From Caballeronia ptereochthonis (GTDB lineage: Bacteria > Pseudomonadota > Gammaproteobacteria > Burkholderiales > Burkholderiaceae): a stretch of DNA of 64,000 bases. Both the position numbers and the translations under genes were made by a program. A model generated the notes under the pieces. It was not told where the DNA came from and did not search any database. It saw only the letters and a list, made by a program, of their open reading frames with translations. The stretch spans positions 155,834 to 219,833 of the forward strand of contig NZ_FCOB02000010.1 of the NCBI RefSeq assembly GCF_001545075.1, in the 5' to 3' direction. How positions within the stretch are numbered: position 1 is the stretch's first letter; each line of letters opens with the position of its first letter. Shown here in pieces: positions 43,372-52,434 of this stretch.

Positions 43372-44796
43372 ATGACCGCCACACATAAAACCCTTTCCTC
43401 CGCGCCAGCGAATTGCCCCCCACTGGAACAAGCCGTGGTGCGCTTTATTCGGGACCTGAAATATGAACACCTCGACGCTCGCGCACATGCTGGGTTGAAC
43501 CGGCTGATGCGCGATCAGGTCGCGCTGCAAGTCGGCATTTCGAAGATGCCTTGGTCCGAGCAGTTGCTGAAGTACGCCTCGGCCCAGCAGCGGCCGGGCA
43601 AGAGCCGCGTCAGTGCCTCGACGCTGATGATGAGCGCCGCGGATGCCGCCTTCGTCAACGGCTCGTATGGCCATGGCTTCGAATACGACGATGCGCACGG
43701 CCCCAGCTACAGCCACCCGGGCAGTTGCGTGATCCCGGCCGCGCTGGCTATCGGCGAAGAGCTCGGCTCCTCGCTCGAGGAGGTCATCACCGCGATGGTC
43801 GCCGGCTACGAGGTCTACACACGCATCGGCTTGCTGGCCGCGCCCGACCTGCTGCAGCGCGGCTTTCACCCGCACGGCACGCTCTCGAACTTTGGCGCTG
43901 CGGCAGTCGCCGCCAAACTGCGCGGGTTCGACGCCGAGACGACGCTGCATGCGCTGGCGATCGCGCTGAGCCATGTCTCGGGCACCACCGAATACACCTC
44001 CACCGGCGGCTCCATCAAGCGCATCCACGCCGGCATCGGCACTCGAAACGGCATCGCGGCTGCCGACATGGCCAGGGCTGGCATCACGGGACCGCGCGCG
44101 TTCCTGAGCGGCAACAAGGGGTTCTTCCGGACCTTCCTGCAGCGTCCGGCAGGTGAAGCCGCCGAGCAGCGCTTCGCGTCGGAGCGGCCCTTCGAAATCG
44201 GTACTGTCTGGCTCAAGGCCTATTGCGCCTGCTATTGCACGCATGCCTACATCGACGCGCTGCGCCCCTTCGCGGCGCGCCGGAACGAGATCGCCGACGT
44301 GCATCTGAAGATCACCCCACACTTCAACGTCGTTGTAGGCACAGCCAACGCCAATGCCTACGAGCCCAGGAACATCGAACATGTGCAGTTCAGCCTGCCG
44401 ATCCAGGCGGCCTTCACGCTGTCGGGCAACGGCAACGGCTACCGGATCCACCGCGACTACCTCGCCGGCAAGGTCGACATGGCGCCCGTCATCGACATGG
44501 CGCGCAGCATCCGGATTACCGAGGAGCCCACGCTGGAGAAAGACTATCCGGGCAAATTCGTGGCCGACGTGACCGTCACCTTCAAGGATGGTAGCTCCGG
44601 GCATGTGTTTGTAGAAGACCCGATCGGTAGCGACACGAATCCAATGCCCGAACACGAGCAGGACGCGAAGTTCATGGAACTGACCACTGACGTATTGGGT
44701 GCGGCTCGGGCTCGGAAGCTGCTGGCCGCACTACGCGCGATGGATCCCGACATGAAAACCGAAGAGCTAACGAGCATGTGGACCATTGAAGGCTGA
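43372..44796 (+). CDS. MmgE/PrpD family protein (second of two)
   Basis: This 474-residue MmgE/PrpD-family protein starts at ATG 43372 after CAAGGAGACAGCC. Features include DAAFVNGSYGHGFEYDDAHGPSYSHPGSCVIPAALAIGEE (family Asp/His active-site region), TSTGGSIKRIHAGIGTRNG and KAYCACYCTHAYIDALRPF. It is clearly diverged from the first copy, for example in the Asp-Asp-His motif, so the two are probably not redundant. A dehydratase, epimerase or decarboxylase on a tricarboxylic or branched dicarboxylic acid is inferred. Confidence 0.87.
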   Translation: MTATHKTLSSAPANCPPLEQAVVRFIRDLKYEHLDARAHAGLNRLMRDQVALQVGISKMPWSEQLLKYASAQQRPGKSRVSASTLMMSAADAAFVNGSYGHGFEYDDAHGPSYSHPGSCVIPAALAIGEELGSSLEEVITAMVAGYEVYTRIGLLAAPDLLQRGFHPHGTLSNFGAAAVAAKLRGFDAETTLHALAIALSHVSGTTEYTSTGGSIKRIHAGIGTRNGIAAADMARAGITGPRAFLSGNKGFFRTFLQRPAGEAAEQRFASERPFEIGTVWLKAYCACYCTHAYIDALRPFAARRNEIADVHLKITPHFNVVVGTANANAYEPRNIEHVQFSLPIQAAFTLSGNGNGYRIHRDYLAGKVDMAPVIDMARSIRITEEPTLEKDYPGKFVADVTVTFKDGSSGHVFVEDPIGSDTNPMPEHEQDAKFMELTTDVLGAARARKLLAALRAMDPDMKTEELTSMWTIEG

Positions 44797-45018
44797 CTGT
44801 GCGAGCGCGTCGCGGCATCGGACATCGGTGTATCTACCGCCGTCCCCGGGCGGGCTTGATGGACTCACCGTCACGCACGCGCTTCCTCACGCCCCTGATG
44901 CGGGGCATGAGGGAATCGTGTTCAGCACCACCAACTTGTCGGGCGGGCGCCGAAGCAGCGCGTGGGGCATGTCTTCCCACAAGATGACCCACGCACCGAG
45001 AACCGTTGTTCCTCGTGT

Positions 45019-46713
45019 CTACATGCCCGAGTAGTTGGGCCCGCCTCCGCCCTCTGGCGTGACCCAGACGATGTTCTGTGTCGGGTCCTTGATGTCGCAG
45101 GTCTTGCAGTGCACGCAGTTCTGCGCGTTGATCTGCAGTCGCTTGCCGCCATGGGCCTCGTCATCCACGAATTCGTAGACGCCGGCCGGACAATAGCGCG
45201 CCTCGGGCCCTGCGTACGTGGACAGGTTGACGTTCACTGGCACGTCGGCATCCTCAAGCGTCAGATGCGCGGGCTGGTTTTCCTCGTGATTCGTGTTGCT
45301 GATGAATACACTGGAAAGACGGTCGAAAGTCAGCTTGCCGTCGGGCTTGGGGTAGAGGATAGGCTGGCACTCGCTGGCCGGCTTCAGATATGCGTGATCG
45401 GGCTTGCCGCGGCGCAAGGTCCAGGGAATGCGGCCGCGCAGTACAAACTGCTCGAATCCGTTCATCAACGTGCCCGCCTTTAGGCCGTACCTGAACCAGT
45501 TCTTGAAGTTGCGGTCCTTGGTCAACTCGCTGTACAGCCAGCTGTTTTCAAAGGCTTCGCGATAAGACACGAGTTCGTCGTGCCGGCGACCCGCCACGAC
45601 AGCCGCGAAGGCGGCTTCTCCCGCGAGCATCCCGGTCTTGATGGCTGCGTGGCTCCCCTTGATGCGACTCACGTTGAGGAAGCCCGCGTCGCAGCCCACT
45701 AACGCACCGCCTGGAAACACGAACCGCGGCAGAGCATTGATGCCGCTGGCGTTGATGGCGCGCGCACCATACGACACGCGCTTGGCCGTGATCTCGCCCT
45801 TGTCGTCTTCGAAGTAGTAACGGATGCTGGGGTGGGTCTTCCAGCGCTGGAATTCCTCGAACGGGCTCAAGTAAGGGTTGGCGTAGCCCAGCCCCGTGAC
45901 GAACCCGACTGCGAGCTTGTGATCCTCCAGATGGTAGAGGAAGGCGCCGCCGTAGGTCTTGTTATCCATCGGCCAGCCGGCTGTATGCACGACGAGGCCG
46001 GGCTTGTGGCGAGCGGGGTCGATTTCCCACAACTCCTTGATGCCGAGGCCGAAGCTTTGCGGGTCGCGTCCGGCGTCGAGTTGGTAGCGCGCGATGAGCT
46101 GCTTGCCGAGGTGGCCGCGTGCGCCCTCCGCAAAGATGGTGTACCGGCCATGCAGCTCCATGCCGAGCTGGAAGTTGTCGGTGGGCTCGCCTGCCTTGTC
46201 GATGCCCATGTTGCCTGTGGCCACGCCTTTGACCGAACCGTCCTCATTGTAGAGCACCTCCGCGGCCGCAAAGCCAGGAAAGATTTCCACGCCGAGCGAC
46301 TCCGCCTGGTCGGCCAGCCATTTAGTCACCGCTCCGAGACTGATGATGTAGTTGCCGTGGTTCTGCGCGAATGGCGGAAGAAAGATCTTGGGCACACGCG
46401 CAGCGGACTTCTTGCCGAGGAACACGTAGGCCTCGTCCGTGACGGGCTGGTTCAGCGGCGCGCCGCGCGCCTTCCAGTCGGGCAAGAGTTCGGTCAGCGC
46501 CTTGGGGTCCATGATCGCGCCCGAGAGGATGTGCGCGCCGGGCTCGGAGCCTTTTTCCAGCACCACCACCGAGACATTTCGGTCTTTTTCCGCCGCCAGT
46601 TGTTTGATGCGTATGGCCGTGGCCAGGCCGCCGGGGCCGCCACCCACGACCACCACGTCGTACTCCATAGACTCACGGGGGCCGTACCGGGCCAACAAGT
46701 CTTCGCTATTCAT
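45019..46713 (-). CDS. Electron-transfer flavoprotein:ubiquinone oxidoreductase
   Basis: The 564-residue enzyme has an N-terminal FAD site (DVVVVGGGPGGLATAIRIKQL), GAHILSGAIMDPKAL, the quinone-binding membrane-associated region, and a C-terminal [4Fe-4S] domain with RYCPAGVYE and NCVHCKTCDIKDPTQNI. It passes electrons from ETF, reduced by acyl-CoA dehydrogenases, to ubiquinone. Its location among acyl-CoA dehydrogenase genes fits beta-oxidation; no etfAB genes are visible in the window. The start at 46713 follows GAGAAAACACG. Confidence 0.92.
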   Translation of the reverse strand: MNSEDLLARYGPRESMEYDVVVVGGGPGGLATAIRIKQLAAEKDRNVSVVVLEKGSEPGAHILSGAIMDPKALTELLPDWKARGAPLNQPVTDEAYVFLGKKSAARVPKIFLPPFAQNHGNYIISLGAVTKWLADQAESLGVEIFPGFAAAEVLYNEDGSVKGVATGNMGIDKAGEPTDNFQLGMELHGRYTIFAEGARGHLGKQLIARYQLDAGRDPQSFGLGIKELWEIDPARHKPGLVVHTAGWPMDNKTYGGAFLYHLEDHKLAVGFVTGLGYANPYLSPFEEFQRWKTHPSIRYYFEDDKGEITAKRVSYGARAINASGINALPRFVFPGGALVGCDAGFLNVSRIKGSHAAIKTGMLAGEAAFAAVVAGRRHDELVSYREAFENSWLYSELTKDRNFKNWFRYGLKAGTLMNGFEQFVLRGRIPWTLRRGKPDHAYLKPASECQPILYPKPDGKLTFDRLSSVFISNTNHEENQPAHLTLEDADVPVNVNLSTYAGPEARYCPAGVYEFVDDEAHGGKRLQINAQNCVHCKTCDIKDPTQNIVWVTPEGGGGPNYSGM

Positions 46714-46748
46714 CGTGTTTTCTCAGTGATACTGGCCCAAGCGCCTGA

Positions 46749-46985
46749 ACCATCGCGCTGAGCGTGCGGAAGGAACTGGTCGCGCAAGGTCACGGCTGGA
46801 CGATCCTTCCAGCGGTGGGCGTCTCGCAGGAAGTCGCGAGGGGCATCCTGAGCTCGGCCCCGTTGGCATCGGCGGAACTCGAGCGCACCATCGTGCTCGC
46901 GGCGCCCGTCCGGTGCGTGGTCGGGGTGCTGCTGGACTGCGTCAGGACCACGTTCGAAAATAGCCGTCGACCCGATGCACTCTGG
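46749..46985 (+). pseudogene. LysR-family regulator remnant (C-terminal part)
   Basis: This open stretch, directly preceded by a stop codon, encodes IALSVRKELVAQGHGWTILP and AVGVSQEVARGILSSAPLAS followed by a typical terminal strand-helix. That is the end of a LysR effector domain ('G.GWTILP...V..G.L'). The N-terminal HTH and most of the effector domain are missing, and the frame runs into antisense of the next gene. It is probably the lost regulator of the neighbouring CoA genes. Confidence 0.6.
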
Positions 46986-46990
46986 CTCGG

Positions 46991-48172
46991 TCAAATAATT
47001 TTCCGAGCCCTCAGATCGACGATCGCCTTCGCATCGACGCCGATATCGGCCAGGATTTCGTCCGTGTGCTCGCCCGTCAGCGGCGGCCGGAACCGGATTT
47101 CGGGCGGCGTTCGCGACAGCGACACAGGCGTGGCGAAGATGGGAACTTTCTTCGGCGCGCCGGGGTAGTCCATCCAGCGAATCACCTCGGCGGCCTTGAT
47201 CGTCTCGTCCTGTAGCACCTGCCGCGGCGAATTGACGGGACTGGCCGGAATGCGCGCTTGTTCCAAGGCGTCCAATGCCTCGGCCAGCGTTTTGTCCGCG
47301 CACCATCCGGTCATCACGTCGCTCAGCAACTCGCCGTTCTCACCACGCAAGGTATCGTCGGCGAAGCGAGGGTCGTCGAGCAGATCCGGGCGCCCGACGA
47401 GCTGGGTCCAGCGTTGGAACATGGGGCGGCCGATGACCTGCGTGATGAACCAGCCGTCCCTGGCCTTGAAGATGTCGGAGGGCGCGTAGCCGGACGCGCG
47501 GTTGCGCATGGCGTGGCGGTCCAGACCCAGCAACGCTTCCTCGATCAGCGCGCCGCTAGCCATGTTGAGACCCGTGCACAGCAGCGATGCGCTCACCTCC
47601 TGACCGATCCCGCTGCGCTGGCGTTCGTAGAGCGCCAGCATGACGCCCAGCGCACAGGAAAACGCCGTGGCGAAGTCCACTACGGGCACCATGGCCTTTT
47701 GCGGCTGATCGGGCGTGCCCGCGATGTGCACTGCGCCGCTCAGCGCCTGGCCCACACCGTCGAAGCCCACGCGGTCGCGCACGGCCTCGTTGTTGCCGAA
47801 AGCGCTGGAGGCCACGAGGATGATGTCGGGCTTGATACTGCGCAGGCTTTCATAGTCCAGCCCCAGGCTCCTGAGCGTGCGCGGCGGCATGTTGGCGACC
47901 ACGACGTCGGCGTTCGCGACCAGCTTGCGCACGATTTCGCGACCCTCGGGGCTGTCCAGGTCCAGTGTCATGGAGCGCTTGTTGCGGTTGACCTGCAGGA
48001 ACAGCGCGCCCTCGCCCTGTTCGGTCACGGGCACGATGAAGCGGTCTTCACCGCCGCCCACGCGGTCGATGCGGATGACGTCGGCGCCATAGTCGGCGAG
48101 CAGTGCCGAGCAGAACGGTCCGGCGATGAAGCGGCCGAAATCCAGAACGTTGATGCCTTCGAGTACTTTCAT
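46991..48172 (-). CDS. CaiB/BaiF (family III) CoA-transferase
   Basis: The 393-residue family III CoA-transferase has VLDFGRFIAGPFCSALLADYGADVIRIDRVGGGEDRF, with the catalytic aspartate region in the DNRNKRS-like LQVNRNKRSMTLDLDSPEGREIV and FDGVGQALSG. It transfers CoA between acids such as succinate/formate and the pathway substrate. ATG 48172 (MKVLEGINVL) is chosen. It is read leftward, in line with the ligase, thiolase, SDR and hydratase genes upstream. Confidence 0.88.
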   Translation of the reverse strand: MKVLEGINVLDFGRFIAGPFCSALLADYGADVIRIDRVGGGEDRFIVPVTEQGEGALFLQVNRNKRSMTLDLDSPEGREIVRKLVANADVVVANMPPRTLRSLGLDYESLRSIKPDIILVASSAFGNNEAVRDRVGFDGVGQALSGAVHIAGTPDQPQKAMVPVVDFATAFSCALGVMLALYERQRSGIGQEVSASLLCTGLNMASGALIEEALLGLDRHAMRNRASGYAPSDIFKARDGWFITQVIGRPMFQRWTQLVGRPDLLDDPRFADDTLRGENGELLSDVMTGWCADKTLAEALDALEQARIPASPVNSPRQVLQDETIKAAEVIRWMDYPGAPKKVPIFATPVSLSRTPPEIRFRPPLTGEHTDEILADIGVDAKAIVDLRARKII

Positions 48173-48218
48173 CTTTTCTTTCGCAGATGGATCGGCAAGA
48201 CGCAATGTCGGCGACCGA

Positions 48219-48345
48219 TCATGTTGAATTCCGACGTAGCGCCGCGAGCAGCGACCAGCCCATGGGTGAGAACGCAATGCCTACCCGCACGTCGTACAGC
48301 GGATATCCCGGGTGCGCGAGCGACTGGGCGATGCGCAATGAGCTC
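48219..48345 (-). pseudogene. Possible IclR-family regulator remnant
   Basis: On the minus strand, one frame reads YPLYDVRVGIAFSPMGWSLL followed by AALRRNST and a stop. It resembles the IclR effector-domain core ('DVRVG...SPMGRALLAAL'). Only about 40 residues remain. It is weak evidence, but it fits the string of regulator and enzyme remnants in this region. Confidence 0.35.
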
Positions 48346-48395
48346 CCACGGACAGGCTGTCGGCGTAGTGAGCGGCTGGCATGGTCTTGCGCAGG

Positions 48396-50348
48396 TCAGG
48401 CAGTGGTCGCTGCGGCGCGCACTTCGTCGAGCGCGGCCGGATTGTCCAGCGACGACAGATCGCCCGGCGGCAAGCCGCAGTACACACTGCGAATCACGCG
48501 GCGCATGATCTTGGAGCTCCGCGTCTTGGGCAGCTGTTCGACCACATGCACGCGACCGGGCCTGAAGGGCCGGCCCAGGCGCTTGTCGACGTGGCCCGAG
48601 ACGATAGCCTCCAGATTGGCGCGCACAAGGCTGGCGTTCGGCTTGGGCACCACGAAGACCACGAGCTTCTGGCCCTTGTCGGCGTCCGCTACGCCGATGG
48701 CCGCCGCCTCGGCCACATCGGCCAGTTCCAGCACGACTTCCTCGACCTCGGCCGGGCCCAGGCGCTTGCCGGCGACCTTGAGTGTGTCGTCGGAGCGGCC
48801 CATCATGAAGTAGTTGCCTTCGGGCGTACGCAGCGCCAGATCGCCATGCACCCAGACACCGGGCACGGTCTGCCAGTAGGTTTCCAGGTAGCGCTCGTCG
48901 TCGCGCCAGAACGATTGTGTCATGCCCACGAAAGGCGCGCGGATGGCCAGCTCGCCCACCTCGCCGGTCACGCTGTGGCCGTCGGGATCGACCACGTCTA
49001 CGGCTACGCCGGGCGAGGCGGTGTTGAAGCCGCTGGGTGGAATCGGGCGGATCGGAACGCTCGCCAGGAGCGCGCCCGAGACCTCGGTGCCACCCGTATA
49101 GTTGATGACCGGCGCCGCACCATCGCCAAATCGCTGCAAGAACCAGTTGAAGTGCTCGGGCGCGATGCCTTCGCCCGCCGTGATGAGCAAGCGCACAGTG
49201 GAGCGATCGCCTTTGAGTGCAAGTTCCTCGTGGCTGGCCATACCACGGATGAGCGTGGGCGCGGAGCCGAAATGCGTGACCTGATGACGCTCCACCACTT
49301 GTGACATGCGCGACCAGTCGGGGTAGTCGGGCGCACCGTCATAGCAAACGAGCGTCGCACCGCGCAGCAGCGCGCAGCCCAGAACTAGAGTGCCCGCGAT
49401 CCAGCCCATGTCGGCGGGCCAGCAATATACGTCGCCGGGATGCACGTCGAAGTGGATCAGCGAGTCGTGTGCGATCTTGATCGGGAAACTGCCGTGCGTG
49501 TGCACGACGCCCTTTGGCTTGCCCGTGGTGCCCGAGGTATAGATCACCATGAATGGCGTGTCGGGCGTGACGGTTACGGGTGCCGTGCCTTGGCCCGATG
49601 CCGCGGTCGCGGTCTCGTTCCAGTCCAGGTCACGCGCATCCCCGGCGGCTTCCCCCTCGCCGCGCTTCCAGATCACGTGCTCGAGCAGCGGCAACTGGCG
49701 CCACGCTTCGCGTAGCGCCCCTTGCACATCCACGCGTTTGGTACGGCGCGAGAAACCCGTAGACGCGATCACCATGCGCGCTTCTGCGGCTGACAGCCGG
49801 GCCACGATGGCGTCGATACCGAAGCCGCTGAAGAGAGGCACGACCAGCGCGCCCAGATGCACGATGGCCAGCAGCGAAATGGTGGCCTCAATGCCGTTCT
49901 CCATCAACAGGCCAATGCGGTCGCCGTCTTTCAGGCCGCGCCGTGCGAGGCCGGCCGCAAAATCGCGCACGCGCTGCTCAAGCTCCGCATAGGTCAGCGC
50001 GCTCACGCTGCCGTCCTCGCGCTCGGCCACCACGGCCTTTTGCTGTGCGGTGGCTGGATTTCGCGCCCACGCGTAGATGGTATTGACCCAGTTGAGCCTG
50101 CCGCCGGGGAACCAGCGCGGAAACTGCTGGCCGCGCGAGAGGTTCACATAGCCCTTGGGCGGCTCGTCCCAGACGATGCCGCATTCACGCATCACAGTGT
50201 TCCAGTAGCGTTCGGGCTCGGCAATCGACACGCGCATCAGTTCCTCATAGGAGGGCACGTCCAGCGCGCGGATCAACTTCACAATGCCGGAGTTCCGCAG
50301 CTCGCGCTCGCCGGGCTGCCACACGTTGCCCGATTCAGGATGGGTCAT
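48396..50348 (-). CDS. Acyl-CoA synthetase (AMP-forming, acetyl-CoA synthetase-like)
   Basis: This 650-residue AMP-forming ligase has the P-loop MVIYTSGTTGKPKGVVHTHG, YCWPADMGWIAGT, INYTGGTEVSGAL, and a C-terminal domain ending PKTRSSKIMRRVI with the catalytic lysine. Its N-terminus has the ACAS-type WFPGGRLNWVNTIYAWARN region, so a short- or medium-chain acyl substrate is likely. It lies 15 nt after the thiolase gene and within a beta-oxidation set. The true substrate is unknown. Confidence 0.88.
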   Translation of the reverse strand: MTHPESGNVWQPGERELRNSGIVKLIRALDVPSYEELMRVSIAEPERYWNTVMRECGIVWDEPPKGYVNLSRGQQFPRWFPGGRLNWVNTIYAWARNPATAQQKAVVAEREDGSVSALTYAELEQRVRDFAAGLARRGLKDGDRIGLLMENGIEATISLLAIVHLGALVVPLFSGFGIDAIVARLSAAEARMVIASTGFSRRTKRVDVQGALREAWRQLPLLEHVIWKRGEGEAAGDARDLDWNETATAASGQGTAPVTVTPDTPFMVIYTSGTTGKPKGVVHTHGSFPIKIAHDSLIHFDVHPGDVYCWPADMGWIAGTLVLGCALLRGATLVCYDGAPDYPDWSRMSQVVERHQVTHFGSAPTLIRGMASHEELALKGDRSTVRLLITAGEGIAPEHFNWFLQRFGDGAAPVINYTGGTEVSGALLASVPIRPIPPSGFNTASPGVAVDVVDPDGHSVTGEVGELAIRAPFVGMTQSFWRDDERYLETYWQTVPGVWVHGDLALRTPEGNYFMMGRSDDTLKVAGKRLGPAEVEEVVLELADVAEAAAIGVADADKGQKLVVFVVPKPNASLVRANLEAIVSGHVDKRLGRPFRPGRVHVVEQLPKTRSSKIMRRVIRSVYCGLPPGDLSSLDNPAALDEVRAAATTA

Positions 50349-50363
50349 GATCTGTCTCCTGCC

Positions 50364-51569
50364 TCACGCGCGTTCGAAAATCATGGCGATGCCCTGACCA
50401 CCGCCGATGCACATCGTTTCCAGGCCATAGCGGGCCTTGCGGCGCTGCATTTCATGCAGCAGCGTGCTCATGATGCGAACGCCCGTGGCGCCCACCGGGT
50501 GACCCAGCGAAATCCCCGAGCCATTCACGTTGAGCCTGTCCTCCAGCGCTTCCATGGAACTCCCCCAGCCCTTCACGCAAGCGAGCGCCTGGCAGGCAAA
50601 GGCCTCGTTGAGTTCGATCAGCTCCATCTGATCGAATGTGAGGCCCGTGCGAGCCAGCAGCTTCTGCACGGCAGGGACGGGCCCGATGCCCATGCGCGCC
50701 GGGTCACAGCCTGCTGCCGCCCAGCCGACCAGCCAGCCCATGGGTGCGAGGCCCAGTTCTTCAAGCTTGTCCTCGGCCACGATCAGGCAGGCAGCGGCGG
50801 CATCGTTTTGCTGGCAGGCGTTGCCCGCGGTGACCACGCCGTCCTTCATGATCGGCTTGAGTCTGGCCAGGCTCTCCGCCGTAGTCTCACCGCGCACGCC
50901 TTCGTCCTTGCTCATCACCACGGGATCGCCCTTGCGCTGCGGAACGCGGACGGGAACGATTTCCGCATCGAACAGACCATCCGCGAGCGCCGCGGCCGCG
51001 CGTTGATGGCTGCGCGCGGCGAAGCGGTCAGATTGCTCGCGTGAGATGTCATACTCGCGCGCCAGCGTCTCGGCGGTTTCGATCATGCCGCTGATGCGAC
51101 CGAAGCGGCTTTCGGGCTGCGAGCGCTCGCGGCCACGATCCAGACGGTCGTGCATCTTCACCGTGCCCGCGCGCTTGCCCCAGCGCATGTCGGTGGTGTA
51201 ATACTCGACGTTGCTCATGCTTTCGACTCCGCCTGCCATCACCACGTCGGCTGCGCCGGTTTGCACCATCATGGCCGCCGTGGCCAGGGCTTGCACGCCA
51301 CCGCCGCAGCGCCGATCCAGCTGCATGCCTGCGACCTCGATCGGAAAGCCCGCCTGCAACGCCACCCAGCGCCCGGTGCACGGCGTCTCGCCGCTCGCAT
51401 AACTCTGCGCGAAGATCACGTCGTCGATGCGCGCAGGGTCGAGTTGCGTGCGCTCCACGATGGTCCGCGCCACGGTGGCGCCCAACTCCTCGACCGGAAC
51501 TCCCTTCAAAGCCCCGCCGAATGCGCCCACGGGTGTGCGCAGCGGGGAGACGATGGCTGCTCGTTTCAT
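50364..51569 (-). CDS. Thiolase (acetyl-CoA C-acyltransferase)
   Basis: The protein of about 401 residues has the full thiolase motif set: the nucleophilic cysteine in MQLDRRCGGGVQALATAA, GGVESMSNVEYY, NEAFACQAL, SLGHPVGATGVRIM and CIGGGQGIAMIFE with the second cysteine. It performs the last cleavage of beta-oxidation or the reverse condensation. ATG 51569 is preferred because it follows AAGAGG; a TTG lies two codons earlier. It is upstream of, and co-directional with, the ligase. Confidence 0.9.
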   Translation of the reverse strand: MKRAAIVSPLRTPVGAFGGALKGVPVEELGATVARTIVERTQLDPARIDDVIFAQSYASGETPCTGRWVALQAGFPIEVAGMQLDRRCGGGVQALATAAMMVQTGAADVVMAGGVESMSNVEYYTTDMRWGKRAGTVKMHDRLDRGRERSQPESRFGRISGMIETAETLAREYDISREQSDRFAARSHQRAAAALADGLFDAEIVPVRVPQRKGDPVVMSKDEGVRGETTAESLARLKPIMKDGVVTAGNACQQNDAAAACLIVAEDKLEELGLAPMGWLVGWAAAGCDPARMGIGPVPAVQKLLARTGLTFDQMELIELNEAFACQALACVKGWGSSMEALEDRLNVNGSGISLGHPVGATGVRIMSTLLHEMQRRKARYGLETMCIGGGQGIAMIFERA

Positions 51570-51659
51570 TTCCAATGCCTCTTGAACGTCATGAAGAATC
51601 GGCCGCCATGGCTCGCGTGTCGCGCGCCGGCAGCTGTCGTTTTTGATGCCGCCGCGCGA

Positions 51660-52409
51660 TCAGCCGTAGCGGCCGCCCGTCACATGCAGCACCTCTCCGC
51701 TGATGAAGCCGGCGCACTCGCTGGCCAGGAAGGCGACGGCGTCGGCGACGTCCTCGGGGCGTCCTGCGCGCTTGATCGGCTGTGCGGCCACAGCGCGCTC
51801 CTTGATGGTCTCGTAGGTGGCGAGCGCTTGCACCATTTCCGTGTCCATGAAGCCAGGGGCCACGCAATTCGCCGTGATGCCGTAACGGCCCTCTTCCATC
51901 GACAGCGCCTTGGCCATGCCGATCAGACCGGCCTTGGCCGCCGAGTAGTTGGCCTGCGTGGGATTACCCAGATGAGCGCGCGAGCTGATGTTGATCAGGC
52001 GGCCCCAACCTTGCCCGATGAAGTGCGGCATGACGGCTTTGGCCGCCAGGAACGCGCCCTTGAGCATCACCGTCATGACAAAGTCCCAGTCTTCCTCGCT
52101 CATCTTCACAAGGTACTTGTCGCGCGGCGCACCGGCGTTATTCACCAGAATGTGTACACCACCGAAATGCGCCACGGTTTCATCGACGAGACGCTGCACG
52201 TCGCCTGCCTGGGTGATGTCGCCCACGACGCAATACGCGGCCAGCCCGTCGTCCCGCAGCGCCTTGGCCGTGCCTTCCGCCAGTTCGCCATTGATGTCGG
52301 TGATGACGACCCTGGCGCCCTCTTGCGCGAGCCGCCGCGCGGTGGCGGCGCCCAGGCCGCGCGCCGAACCGGTGACGATGGCAACCTTGCCGGTTAAACC
52401 CAGGTCCAT
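51660..52409 (-). CDS. SDR-family 3-oxoacyl/3-hydroxyacyl dehydrogenase (FabG-like)
   Basis: The 249-residue classical SDR has VTGSARGLGAATA, LVNNAGAPRD, ISSRAHLGNPTQANYSAAKAG (Ser-Tyr-Lys) and the terminal ECAGFISGEVLHVTGGRYG. It probably oxidises a 3-hydroxyacyl-CoA in the same pathway as the thiolase. ATG 52409 follows GAGGAGAAACAA. An upstream in-frame codon at 52457 is ignored. Confidence 0.88.
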   Translation of the reverse strand: MDLGLTGKVAIVTGSARGLGAATARRLAQEGARVVITDINGELAEGTAKALRDDGLAAYCVVGDITQAGDVQRLVDETVAHFGGVHILVNNAGAPRDKYLVKMSEEDWDFVMTVMLKGAFLAAKAVMPHFIGQGWGRLINISSRAHLGNPTQANYSAAKAGLIGMAKALSMEEGRYGITANCVAPGFMDTEMVQALATYETIKERAVAAQPIKRAGRPEDVADAVAFLASECAGFISGEVLHVTGGRYG

Positions 52410-52434
52410 TTGTTTCTCCTCGAAAGAATGGTGT

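Noticed and set aside
41642..44796. prpD of the methylcitrate locus
   Set aside because: Neither MmgE/PrpD protein is adjacent to prpB/prpC, and both sit in a different operon. The family has several other activities.
44797..45018. Possible remnant reading WVILWEDMPHALLRRPPDKL on the minus strand before a stop
   Set aside because: The codon usage looks plausible, but no family is recognisable and neither start nor operon context is present.
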